Assembly: GCA_035610835.1 (NCBI GenBank)
Contig: CM069452.1
Location: forward strand, 10,187,109 to 10,251,108
Direction of reading: 5' to 3'
DNA length: 64,000 nucleotides
Source of the DNA: Ophiura sarsii
Taxonomy: Eukaryota > Echinodermata > Ophiuroidea > Amphilepidida > Ophiuridae
This document shows, in pieces, positions 45,946-57,059 of the stretch. Each line of letters begins with the position of its first letter. Positions within the stretch are counted from its first letter, which is position 1. Under the pieces are notes generated by a model. The model made no database searches and was not told the origin of the DNA. It was given only the letters and a program-made list of their open reading frames with translations. The translations under genes and the position numbers were made by a program.

Positions 45946-47330
45946 TTACTCAACCATTTTCGAACCATGTTTCCTTAGACGACCTCTTTTCCTGCTGCCT
46001 TCCACTTTCCCTTCTATGATGTGGAGTGCCAGTAAGCTACCACTGTCTCTAATGATGTGCCTGAAGTAGGCCAGCTTTCTTTTGATAAGCTCTCCTAGCA
46101 GTTGCCTCTTTGCACCAAGTTCTTTCAGGATACTTATATTGGTTCTTTTCTCCTTCCAGTTAACTCTTAACATTCTTCTCCAGATCCACATTTCAGCAGC
46201 CATTATGCGATTTTCATCTGCTTTGGTTAGAGTCCATTCCTCCAGACCGTAAAGTAGCACGCTCCATACCAATGCTTTTACAATCTTTGTTTTCAGGTTT
46301 GTTGTGAGGTTGCGGGCATTCCATAGGTCCTGGAGTTCTATCATCCTTCCCTTGGCCATTCCTATTCTAGCTCTTATATCAGCTGTTCAACTAGCAGATG
46401 TGGTTTTCACAGAGCCTAGATTTGAAGCGACTAACTTGTTCAACATTCTCACCATCGATTGAGATATTATGCACGGGCTGTTCTTCTCCAGTTGTTAGAA
46501 GTTTTGTCTTTTTGACATTGAGCTTGAGATTGAGCTTCCTGCCTGCATCATTTACGGCTGATGTTAGTCTCTCTATGTCTTCTTCAGAGGTTTCAAACAG
46601 TGTAGTGTCATCGGCATATCTGAGATTTGAAATTGGTGTACCGCCTACTTCTATCCCATACTGGTTAACATCAACGTCTCTCATGACTTTTTCTGTGTAG
46701 GAGACGAACATGTGTGGTGAAGCAATGCATCCCTGCCTCACACCTTTACCTAGGTTGAATTCATCTGTATTTTTACATTCCATCTGATCCTTGCCTTCTA
46801 ATTCACATAAAGGGATTGAAGCAGTGCTACAAGATGTGCTGGAAATCCCATCTCTATCATTGCAGAGAAAAGCTTGATGTGGCTCACAGAGTCAAATGCT
46901 TTGGAATAATTTATGAACATGATGAAGGCTTTCTGACCTATTGCAATGATTTTCTCCATAAAGATCTGCAGACAAACCAGCATATCGACAGTAACCCTGC
47001 CTTTCCTGTTGGCGGCTTGCTCTTCTGGAAGTTCTTGATCTAGTTTGGCTTTCAGGCGTAAGATTATCATCATCAGTAGCACCTTACTTGTATGGCTGAT
47101 GAGGGCAATTGTCTTGTAGTTGGAGCACTGTTAGCGGTCACCTGATTTGAACAGCATGACACATTATTGCGCATTCCAGTCATTTGGCCAGTCGCATTTG
47201 ATCCATATGCATGTACATAACTGATGTAGTGCCTTAATTCCGTGCTGGCCTGTTGAGTTTATAAGCTCAGCAGGTATCTCATCAAGGCCTGGTGATTTCC
47301 CATCCTTGAGTTTCTTGACAGCATACTACT
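45946..47330 (-). pseudogene. RTE-like LINE reverse-transcriptase relic
   Basis: Reading on the minus strand from 47330: DGKSPGLDEIPAEL, then WPNDWNAQ, CSNYKTIALISHTSKVLL and RKGRVTVDMLVCLQ, then NYSKAFDSVSHIKLF (first catalytic aspartate), KGVRQGCIASPHMF and LRYADDTTLF (catalytic YADD), then the downstream EEWTLTKADENRIMAAEMW and WRRMLRVNWKEKRTNISILK typical of RTE/BovB-type elements. At least four frame breaks and stops make it inactive. The endonuclease part is absent. It lies between copies of repeat F, which suggests insertion into or alongside them. Confidence 0.85.
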
Positions 47331-47484
47331 CATAGTATGCTACTCATACTAAATAAAGTTCTGTGTAGTACACGGTCAGTCAGACGAGGGCATGTTACAC
47401 TAATTTTAGTAAAACCCCAATTTAAACCAATCCACGGGATGATAGAATTATCGAGCCATTCTTTGGAAAAGTGTACTTTAGGTC

Positions 47485-47662
47485 TCCGATACTGGTATAC
47501 CAGTATCGGTCAATACTTGAGCATAACATTTGCCAATATCGCTCGATACTGGTACGATTTTACTGTTCCAGTATCGGTCGATACTGGAACACCAAATTGT
47601 GTTCGAGTATCGCGCAATACTGGAACGTTTTTATGTTGCAGTATCGTTCGATACTGGAACAC
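47485..47662. repeat. Cluster of CGATACTGG palindromes
   Basis: CGATACTGG and CCAGTATCG alternate at least five times. The first pair forms a perfect 22-base palindrome (CGATACTGG-TATA-CCAGTATCG); later ones have GT, CG or TT centres. Both strands therefore carry the same words. It could be a decayed word element or a set of binding sites. Confidence 0.75.
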
Positions 47663-48095
47663 ATGCCACTCATAGTAAATAAAGTTGAACAGTTAAAAGG
47701 TCCGGACTGTGTGGTACACGGTCTGTCAGACGAGGGCAAGAGGGCAAGCAAAAACAAAATGTTTTGGCCTAATCAGTCACGTCTCTCCACAAAAGCAAAA
47801 CTAAATAATAAACCCTATCTAGAAATGACCTATGCCGGATCTGCAGGGTAATAAAGTGAATTCCGCAAGATGCGTTGAATCGTCATTTTTAATTGGACAG
47901 GTGCTGGGTATCAGGGCAATTAATAAAATCTTCGGGCTAGACATTGAGAACCGTCAAATAGTCAGCGATCGTTACAAATAGTATTAAGTAAGACTGGACC
48001 GTAGATGTGACTGATGCGTGACTTCATAGTTATATTATATATCTATAGACTCTCCAGTATCGACCAGTTTGAAATACTAACAATTACTTTCTACA
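47640..48095 (+). repeat. Unknown duplicated repeat F, copy 2
   Basis: Direct copy of 45480-45830, with an extra 50-60 bases near 47735-47795 and a broken frame. Shared to the end at ATATCTATAGACTC and the following TTTGAAA. Confidence 0.65.
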
Positions 48096-48357
48096 ACGAT
48101 GTCTAATTAATTTTAATTAATTATGTTGTTTTCATTAAGCTTTTCTTTTTGAAAATGCCATGGTTTAGCAATTAAAGTTGACGAGTTAGACAAATAAAAT
48201 GTAACATTTATCATAAAACAACATATTATCGGTACGTTAATTTGATAAAAAGAACTTAGGAATTCCAATAAGGTTGCTATGCAGGGTGAGTCAGAAAGAA
48301 CGGGCACTTTTTTACACAAATTCGTCACAAAAAAAGCAGGAAGGCATATTCAAAACC

Positions 48358-48692
48358 AACATAACATAACATAACATAACATAACATAACATAACATAAC
48401 ATAACATAACATATCATAACATAAATGCATTTTTATAGCGCCACTACATCAAGAACGCAGCGCATCTGAAAAACATATCGACATTTAACATAACATAACA
48501 TAACATAACATAACATAACATAACATAACATAACATAACATAACATAACATAACATAACATAACATAACATAACATAACATAACATAACATAACATAACA
48601 TAACATAACATAACATAACATAACATAACATAACATAACATAACATAACATAACATAACATAACATAACATAACATAACATATCATAACATA
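48358..48692 (-). repeat. (GTTAT)n array grown from a LINE 3' tail
   Basis: Two runs of ATAAC on the plus strand (48358-48425 and 48488-48692) are separated by a 60-base piece (48423-48486) almost identical to 48693-48745, the LINE 3' UTR (ATGCATTTTTATAGCGCCAC). Read on the minus strand, the LINE 3' end is followed by tail, then 3' UTR, then tail again. Open frames of repeating MLCYV are translations of this array. Confidence 0.9.
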
Positions 48693-49142
48693 AATGCATT
48701 TTTATAGCGCCACTACATCAATAACGTAGCGCATCTGAAAAACAGAAAATGCAAACAATGAATGTTAAATACAGTGAAAGCAGAAACACAAAAACCTGAA
48801 AACCAATGGCAGAATGACAAAATAGATTGGATATAAGTGATTCTTTAAAGCCTTCTTAAAAATACTTAAAGAGTCAGATTCTCTGATGGTGACATTGAGA
48901 GTATTCCAGATGTGAGGAGCAGAAATGGAAAAAGTGCGACTAGAGGCAGACTGAAGCAGTTTGTTGGAGTTGGGCTCAAATAGACGAGTAATGTCAGATG
49001 CCGAACGAAGACTTGCACGTCCATAACCAGGTGCGGTGCCATTCAAACATTTGTACACAAACACAAGAATCTTAAAAGTTATTCTCTCCCTAACTGGCAG
49101 CCAATGCAGCTCTTTAAGATAAGGCGTAGCATGATCTCTCTT
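48693..49142 (-). pseudogene. CR1/L2-like LINE 3' end, 5'-truncated
   Basis: Minus-strand frame from 49142: RDHATPYLKELHWLPVRER, ITFKILVFVYKCLNGTAPGY, RASLRSASDITRL, then APHIWNTLNVTIRESDSLSI and FKKALKNHLYP, the C-terminal region of the reverse transcriptase of this clade. The frame is intact, so this copy is younger than those at 21-22.5 kb. It lacks all catalytic motifs and the endonuclease. A short 3' UTR and the GTTAT tail follow. Confidence 0.9.
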
Positions 49143-49149
49143 TACGGCG

Positions 49150-50805
49150 GATTTCCGTAAACTTGGACCCGTAAACTTGGACCGAATGTCCGTTTTTTAT
49201 CAAACAGAAAGCATTTGGAATGTGAAATTTAAAATAGTATACTTTAGGCCTCCAATGGCAGACACCACTTAAAGGATACTTTGCGCTTATGACGGAAGAA
49301 ATGGGTTTTGTTATCGTGAGTTTTAATAACGTATTCTAATAATTAATGTATAGTGTTTGGCTTTATCGTTACTCATTGGAAATTCTTTCGTATTTTGTTT
49401 TCCCCATAGACATCAATAAATTCATGACATGTATAGATCGGTAGTAATAAAACACTTTGCCGGATTCGCCTGTAATAGATGTACGGTTACAGGATTCTCT
49501 ACTTTCGTTTTATTTTGTTAAAAAATTAATACAAAACCTTCTTGAGACATTTAAAACATTATTTATTGGGGAAGTCAGTCTTAGCGATAAACGTGATGTA
49601 GCTGATAAGCTCTGATAATAACTTACAGTGGCACAGGGTGATTCAAAAAAAGTTAATCATTTTTGACACTCAATTCCAGTTAATTATGATTTACCAATTA
49701 ACCTTCACAGTTGTCTTTGCGTTTCATAAACGCGTTGGCTATCAATCATTACTGGGGAAATCTAAGAGCTAGCTTAATTTGTTCATGACATACGGAAGCC
49801 GAATGATTACATGCGCAACCTTGATTTGTCCACAGAAGCTATCTCGTCTTATTCCATTAATTTGAATAAATGTTGTTTCTGATTAAGATATAAAATTAGC
49901 ACTTTAATGGACGATCACTTTTTGGGGGGCGAAGCCACCCTATTAGCATGCGATTGCAAAAATGTACACATTTAGGTCTTTCTAGACATTAGTGGTGGCG
50001 TCCATGTTTGTAGTCTTTGTTAATTACATGTACATATGCAGTTTATTTTAACAGTACCCGCAGCCTGTGCTGGAATCAAAGCTATATTTGTTTATAGTTC
50101 AATCAGAGAGATGTTATTATATCCCAACAGAGAGACATAATAGCTTATCTTGTTTGACCAGCTTATCTTGTTTTACTAAGGAGAAATATCCACTTGTTGT
50201 CTAATAAGTGGTGAGTTGTGGATGTGTCATATACCTAGATTGTTCTTCAGACGGTATCCCCCCCCCCCCCCCTTCCATGCACACAAAACTTTATTTGTTT
50301 CCTGTACTATTTTTAGACTGCGGTTTTTGCCGAAACGCCTAAGCGTTGCGGCACATTTGAGGCGAGATTTATCACGTGATAGCTCAATATTCAGTCAATT
50401 GCACCACTCGGTCTACGTCATAAGTACGATTAATGATTGGCTTGACTTATAAGATAATTATATTCACGTCCAATTACGTCCAATCGAGTAATTTGTAACA
50501 TCAGTATTGGGCAGTATTTTTGGATTCGCGACTAACGTCGTCGTTAAACGATCAGTGATTGGATACCAGTATCCTTGGTAACAATCGACAAGGCCACCTT
50601 CATGCTTGCATTGTTCATGTTGTTACCGGAAATACATTCTCATTACGGAGCCTAGCCCCTCAACAACACGCAATGCACTGCACTGGCCGATAACGAAATG
50701 TAAACAAGTTTTGGTTGGGAGGCTTTTGTGTGTGCGATAGTGATGTGAATTCCCATTGAAAAGTATGGGCCATACTAGACTATGGTATGATAACTCGCTC
50801 GATGG
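49150..50805. other. No gene recognised; mariner-like end and 15-base C run
   Basis: CACAGGGTGATTCAAAAAAA at 49634 looks like a single mariner-type terminal repeat without a partner. CAGGGTGAGTCAGAAAG at 48281 is similar. A C run lies at 50258-50272 after GGTAT. Confidence 0.35.
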
Positions 50806-50810
50806 ATAAA

Positions 50811-50909
50811 TACATGTAGGCCTACATGTATAAGGCCCTGTACTAATTTGCTAGTACAGGAAACCCATACGTTGGTTTTTTGGTGTTTTTTTCCCTACCA
50901 ACGTATGGG
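50811..50909. repeat. Cluster of three perfect palindromes
   Basis: TACATGTAGGCCTACATGTA (50811-50830), CCTGTACTA/TAGTACAGG around ATTTGC (50837-50860), and CCCATACGTTGG/CCAACGTATGGG around a T-rich loop (50864-50909) follow one another within 100 bases. Confidence 0.8.
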
Positions 50910-50914
50910 GAAAT

Positions 50915-52185
50915 TGTATTGCGAGAAACTGTCAATTTCATTTGCTGTATGAAGTGAATGGAGTGCATCTCGAATGGTTGGTGTGGTGAATATAGTCTCA
51001 TTCCCATCGCCAACATCTTATACGCACATATCACTTTTTTACGAACTTACGAATGTATTGAAACGAGTCTATTATAATAAAACATGGCGCCGATTTCGAT
51101 AAACATCGCGAGTGCCGTTAAAGTGAATTGGCTTAGAATTTCACCTCAAATTTCAAGGGAATATTGCATTTGTACAAAATATTAAACGAATGGCAAGATA
51201 GATGAGAAAGAGTAGATAAGAACAAGCACAAAGAAGTGTGTTTTTGAGCTCTGGTAAGCGATACAGAAATTAAACACGAAAATCCTATTTAGAAGGAGTC
51301 ATACTTATGATGGGGACAGATAGTGAAACATGCAAAATACCCTATGATGAATAATACCAACTGATGACAAATATCACTAAGTATGATTTGTTGTACTACT
51401 AATTTGCACCGATATTCGTAGCTACGTAGCTGTTTATCAGTGATTCAACTTGGTTTCATGCATCCTTTTTAGTTAGGCGTTTCGGCCAGTTTTTTAGAAG
51501 ACCTTGTTTGATTTGTGTGTTTTTTGGTTTGAATTATAGAAAAATACATACACCATTTCCCTGGTATTTTGGTATGAAACAGATGTTTGGTTACAAAACA
51601 TGCTTTTTTCTCTTGGATCGCCCCCATTCCATTTCAATGGAATTTTAATCACTTTATAGGACCAAAACAAAGTGTATGACTTCCTTTTGTTGAGTTCTCT
51701 ATTACGTGTTTATATGAAATTACAGTTTTGCAATTCGAAATACTTTCTTCTATTCTTTGGCTAGCCGTTAGCCGGCCGTAAAAAGCCTTTCTCTAAATGT
51801 GATGAATGAATATTAACTTAAAAGAAAAAAACACCGAGTGTGACATTGTAGCCGGGTGATGACAATCACATCAGACATCTGATTCCCCCGTACTGTGATA
51901 ACAAATAAATATAGACGCCTGGTATAGAAGGGAATTCCCCAATTGTAATGGGTGAGGCTGTCCTTTTCTTCGGTTGGTGGGGGGAGTCATAGCTTTTTTT
52001 AAATGGAAAATTGGATGGTCATCAATAGGGGGTCAAAGAGATATTTTATTTAGAACAATGATTTTTTGCGAGCTTTGCGCGCCTTGGTTCAACATGTATG
52101 TTTCAACGATGCAAAACAAAACTACGTTTAGTTAAAATACTGAAAAATGTTGCGCGTATTTCGACTACATGTTTCAATGTGATTG
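50915..52185. other. No feature recognised
   Basis: Noncoding DNA without inverted ends or open frames of note. Confidence 0.4.
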
Positions 52186-52189
52186 TAAA

Positions 52190-52800
52190 GGCCCTGTCAC
52201 ACCATAGCGTATGGCCTAAACGTGGCCTGAACGTATGCCGACGTATTCAAAAAATAGCTCGAAAATTGTCAGAGTCCAAGAACGTCCAGCTTCCCAACGA
52301 ATTGCGTAGGAAAAGTCGACATCGGTGATGGAATGGACGTATCCATAGCGTATCCATAGCGTATTTTACGTATACATAGCGTATGACTAACGTATTGATA
52401 GCGTATCACTAACTTATAACAAACTTATGACAACGTATCACAGCGTATGCGATCGGCGAGCGTATACCAACGTATGCTTAACGTATTCGAAGCGTATGTC
52501 TGCCGTGTTCGACGTATCCTCAGCGTATCCTCGGCGTACAACGAACACGTGACTTATGCCGCTGCAGAAATTGAGTTTCGTACACGGCGGGACAAGTGTT
52601 GCCAGTTCAAGTAAACGCAGCCTAGATGATAACTATTAAAATATCTAGAAGGGTAAATCTATAGATCCAACCTATAACTTACGACGAGTAACGTACCTCT
52701 AACGTATGTCAGCGTATGTCTAACGTATGTCAGCGTTTGTAAACGTATGTCTAACGTACCACGAACCTATCGGGAACTTATGCAGAACGTAAGTTAAGCA
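52190..52800. mobile_element. ACGTAT word array
   Basis: Starts GGCCCTGTCACACCATAGCG. ACGTAT and AGCGTAT then recur about 25 times at spacings near 10 and 20 bases, mostly in one orientation, broken by a 100-base unique piece (52575-52675). A matching opposite end was not found. Probably a non-autonomous element of the word-repeat type or a degenerate minisatellite. Confidence 0.55.
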
Positions 52801-52986
52801 CACGTTGAGTACAGCATATCACATACCGCTCTGTTAGAGCTATTTCTTGGCTATTACATATAGTCAAATTACAGCGATATCGATCATAAAGTCGGAGAAA
52901 TGATACGGATATAAGTAGACGATCTGCTTGCTCCACATATCTTAAACTGTTAGACTCTTTGTAACTTTTTTTCTTCTTTTGGGGTA

Positions 52987-53110
52987 GTGTCTCAAGTCTT
53001 TCAAACACCACCAACTAATCTCCAAGATCTGTGTAACCGTATCATCAAAGCTGTTCAGGAAGTAAGACGCACACGAATGACGCGTTGTGCAGTACTTCAC
53101 ATCTTTAAGG
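52987..53110 (+). pseudogene. Possible mariner-type transposase C-terminal relic
   Basis: FQTPPTNLQDLCNRIIKAVQ followed by basic residues and a late cysteine resembles the last 40 residues of IS630/Tc1-mariner-type transposases (NLxDLxxRI...). Only this tail is present. A mariner-like terminal repeat, TTTTAGACACCCTGTATTA, follows at 53571-53589. Weak evidence; chance similarity is possible. Confidence 0.35.
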
Positions 53111-53114
53111 GTAC

Positions 53115-54045
53115 AAGAACATTACCTTATTTGCTTATTTTAATATTGCTCAATACTGACATTACATTAAAGAGAGAAGAGAAGATTTTCATACAGCCTA
53201 TTGTAATTTGAATTTTCAAGCTGAAAAAAAATGAAATGAAATAACCAAGACATATATTTATCATGATATTTACTTTTCAGATTGATGAGCTTGAATCGAG
53301 TGCTTTAGCTTAAGTAAAATTAGTTATTAAATGTTCTTATTAATATTGACCTGACAAGAAATCCAGGGATGCAGGATAAACGATGTAATTTGTATTTTCA
53401 GCCCTTGGTTTTCAAGTCGTCTACTAAATATATCGGTAATATCTCAGTGACTTTATTGTCGACATCGCTGACATTTGCCAATACGATAGCAAAGACATAG
53501 CTCTAACATTATATCTACACTTCAGAGTGATATGTGATTTGCCTTAAGGGTACAACAAAAAGTGTTACGTTTTTAGACACCCTGTATTAAGTTGCTGTTT
53601 AAAGCCAGTCTATAGTGAATTGTTACAGTGGTGATGAACCCGGATCGTGACATATTGCTTGAAAGAGTAACAGGACAACTATCATGTTTATAAATAATCA
53701 ATATTTTTCAAACTGACAGTCGAACATTAAGTCAATGTTTTTATGAAGCCCTTAAATCAAGACTTGTATATAATTTGAATGTCATCGGTATTATAGCTAT
53801 GGTACAATGGCTAACACTGTGTGAATAACCCATGTATAGTGTGCGATGATTAAGTTGGACATTGCAAATGAAGCTACAGCTCCTTCAGTCATTGACAGAT
53901 GACCGAATAGATATTTCACATACTTAAAAGAAAGGGACATAAGGGTCCGTAAAGGGGGATTTGATACATTCATGGATGGACAACATTGTTAAGAGATGAA
54001 AGTCAGAGTGACATACGGTAATAATGTTAATAAACTTGAATGCAA
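53115..54045. other. No gene recognised; mariner-like right end at 53571-53589
   Basis: AT-rich sequence. AGACACCCTGTATTA is the complement of TAATACAGGGTGTCT, a form common at mariner termini. No left partner found. Confidence 0.35.
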
Positions 54046-54050
54046 ATGTT

Positions 54051-54295
54051 TTAACACTTTCCACGCAACTAGCGTCTGCAGACGACATTCCAAAATGTCA
54101 CAAAATGTTTCAAAAATGTCAAAATTATTGAATTTCATTATCATAATTGGAATCACCATGAGAAATACATTAAGAAAAGGACAGACATACATAGTATTGG
54201 TTCAGTAATCCTCGAGATATACGTCGAAAGTTGGGAAAGGTTTCTGAAAAATCTGTTTTGTATGGTAAAACTTATAGCCGCGCGGAAAGTGTTAA
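54051..54295. mobile_element. TTAA-flanked small inverted-repeat element
   Basis: TTAACACTTTCCACGC at the left and GCGCGGAAAGTGTTAA at the right are inverted with one mismatch and carry TTAA at both edges, the target duplication of piggyBac-like and Kolobok-like elements. 245 bases; overlapping frames inside are not protein-like. Confidence 0.7.
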
Positions 54296-54727
54296 TGTAT
54301 GGGACGCAAGAAATACACAAGTCATCAATAATCATTGCATCTATATACATTTTCAAAATGTGTTATATTGGCCATATACACTAAATCGGTAAAAATGACA
54401 CATGTTTTATAATTTCATTAATACCATATACTGATATATGGCTAATAATATGACAATAACAATATTCAAAATTGAGTAAGAAGTCACAATGATAGACCCA
54501 TACCTGTTTTCCAGAGTATCATGTGACGAAACAGATTCGTTTTCAACCAACAAGGCTCGAAAGGTAGCATCTAATGCCAGCGAGAGAATTTTGCTGAAGC
54601 GCTCATAGAAATTGAACACGAGAGTGAGTACGTTTTCTGAATATATCAAATCCTAATACATTTTCATAGAGTTTAGGATCACTTATGATTCATTACCTGT
54701 ACGAGTCACCTATTATCCCCTTTTATC

Positions 54728-55756
54728 CAGGTGCGTAGCCAGAAGGGGAGGGGGCAACCCTTCCAATATTGGAATCCTGTCTGGTGAGATTGTCACTGTC
54801 GGTTGAGATTGGCATTATCGAACGAAATTGACCGGAACTATCGGTTTGTAATAGCTCGTTTTTTCAGAAATAATGTCAAATTGCACGGGGCAAATCAAAG
54901 GTAATCCAACCAAATAATGATATCTGTTTACACCTACTTCCATTCATAGCACTGACTTGTTGTAAACTGTATAAAACCCAATGTTTAGTATTATGTTTTC
55001 CATGCAGCTTAAATTTTATTTTTAAATAATAAACAAATACCATATAATATGATGAGGGACTGGAAAACACTGCTGAAGAAAATTATTGCTCATAGATAAA
55101 GGTGTACAGCAGCAACGAATTGCATGTACGAAAAATAGATTTAACGGCACGCATGTTTCGCTGTTATTCAGTACGCTGATTGCTTTCACATTGTTCACGC
55201 TCGGTCTTGTACAGAGATCGTTAAATTTGAACTGTGACCCTCATACTTCAAACAGTCGCTAACACAGATACGCACACTACGCACAGTAGAGTTAGAACGT
55301 GTAACTCATTAACCTATGTCGTGTCCATGTTAATCAGTAAAAGACACTGATAGAATGTATTGGAAATCACTTGAAACTGTTGCGAAAGCAATTCGGAAGC
55401 GAATGTTTTTAGAAACTTTTAAAAACACGGAATTTTCATTGTATTTGTTTTTACGGACAATAACAAATTTACAATGTAAGTACAGGATGGAGAGTGACAA
55501 TTTTCAGAATGTCTTAAGGTTTCCACGTCCATACATCGTCAGATTTAAGGGGTCCCTCCATTTTTGATCGGGACCCGTTAGTGAATTTCAATATGAAAAC
55601 TGACGCGTCAAACAAGAAAATGAGAGGTCACATGACGCGAGGACGCGTAAGAATGCGACCCTTGCTGGGCGGCGGCATCGAAAATTGTTTTTTTGGTCAA
55701 ATACTTGTCGATTTACTTGAATTGTTTGCCCCCTGAAAAACCTAGCTACGCCACTG
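54728..55756. mobile_element. CAGTGGCGTAGC-type element, probably hAT-like
   Basis: Left end CAGGTGCGTAGCCAGAAGGG followed by GGGGGCAA, right end TTGCCCCCTGAAAAACCTAG followed by CTACGCCACTG: inverted, with GGGGGCA/TGCCCCC inside the ends. The flanks CTTTTATC and CTTTTTCC agree at six of eight positions, a possible old 8-base duplication. About 1 kb without transposase. Small frames (54876-55070, 55355-55567) lack motifs. Confidence 0.6.
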
Positions 55757-56082
55757 CTTTTTCCACCTTCCTGAGCAAAATCAAGGTTAACAAGATTGAG
55801 TTCAACTAGAGTAATAAAAATCCAAAGAAATTTCTATACGCGTAGTGGATAAGTGAATTGCGGTTATACAGTAAGAGGGTTTTTGTGAGTCGTTACACTT
55901 TACTTTTTCACGTGGATGGAAATGGGAACGGTCGCATGGGGCATAGAACATATTCGGAGAAAAATTGATTAAGATATTTCTCCAGAGATATTGTTTAATC
56001 TTATTAGATAATATTACGCTCGTTTAACATCAAGGAAATTATCTTTGGTTCTTATTATATAGTTTTCGTTTATTACCGATGT

Positions 56083-56140
56083 CGGTAGAGCATCAGACTT
56101 GCACGCACGCGGCCCGGATTTGATCCGCGGCGCGTGCGGA
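56083..56140 (+). ncRNA. tRNA-Lys-like fragment
   Basis: GTCGGTAGAGCATCAGACTT is identical to the D-arm-to-anticodon stretch of animal tRNA-Lys(UUU). GGATTTGATCC stands at the B-box place, and CCGCG pairs partly. The acceptor stem is lost. Probably a tRNA-derived SINE head or pseudogene. Confidence 0.55.
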
Positions 56141-56313
56141 GACTGATTTCACCTCAAATTTGACCCGTTTTTCTCCCCTGATAGTTTAATTCACAAAAAC
56201 ATGCCCGGAGAGTTAGGGTTAATGTAGCGGATTATAGCTTGATAAGTTCCAAATTGGCGAAGCCTCCTTGCACTGTGTATGCATTTGCGTGACGTGTGCG
56301 TGCTACCTAAACT

Positions 56314-56364
56314 GCGTGCATGTGGCCAACCGCGTGCATGTGGCCAACCGCGTGCGTGTGGCCT
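56314..56364. repeat. 18-bp tandem repeat
   Basis: Three units of GCGTGCATGTGGCCAACC, the last one changed. Confidence 0.85.
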
Positions 56365-56385
56365 TGTGTCTATGTTCAATAAGTT

Positions 56386-57002
56386 TAAGGGGGACTCAAG
56401 GAAGCCTTCTTGATTTTATTTTTGTATTTTTGTGAGTGCCGTAATTATTGAACTATTAATCAAATGCATACAAAAGTATACATTTTTGGAAAGGAAATGG
56501 ATCAGAGAATCCAAATATGGCTTCAATTTTGACCAAAAGTGTTGAATTTTTGAGAAAATCACAAAATTCACTTTTTTGACCCAATATTTCTTTGGAACAA
56601 GCTAACAAAATTATTATTGAGTAAAAAATGCCCAAAATTGGTTGATTCTAATAATAAGTTAATCTAGGGACAATTCTCTTATTTTTTCACCTAAGCTTTT
56701 TTTGTTGTTGAAATTTTGACCAAAAAGTGACAACAAAGTTGTTGTTTTATTAAAAATTCTCACTTTTTTGGCCATTTTCGGTCAAAATATCAAAATGAGA
56801 AAATGGTCCCTAGATTAGTGTCTTATTAGTCAGTTAGTATAACCAAGTAATCTTGGGCATTTTTTACTCAAAATATTTTTTTTGTGGTTTTCTCAAAAAA
56901 GCAACCTTTTTATGTATACTTTTATCTGCATTTGATTAATAGTTCAATAATTACAGCACTCACAAAATTCCAAAACAAATTCCTAAAGTCTTCCTTTAAG
57001 GC
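56386..57002. mobile_element. Fold-back element, arms cover its whole length
   Basis: TTTTGTGAGTGC followed by GTAATTATTGAACTATTAAT is inverted as ATTAATAGTTCAATAATTAC followed by GCACTCACAAAA. Further inward, GAGTAAAAAATGCCCAA and TAATCTAGGGAC also have inverted partners (TTGGGCATTTTTTACTC, GTCCCTAGATTA). No coding sequence. A transcript would form a hairpin of about 300 pairs. Confidence 0.8.
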
Positions 57003-57059
57003 AATACCAAAGAACGGCATAGTGATATTATGAGCGCTCTTTCATGTAAACTACTGTTT

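Noticed and set aside
48433..48699. Minus-strand frames of repeating MLCYV
   Set aside because: Direct translation of the (GTTAT)n array in several frames.
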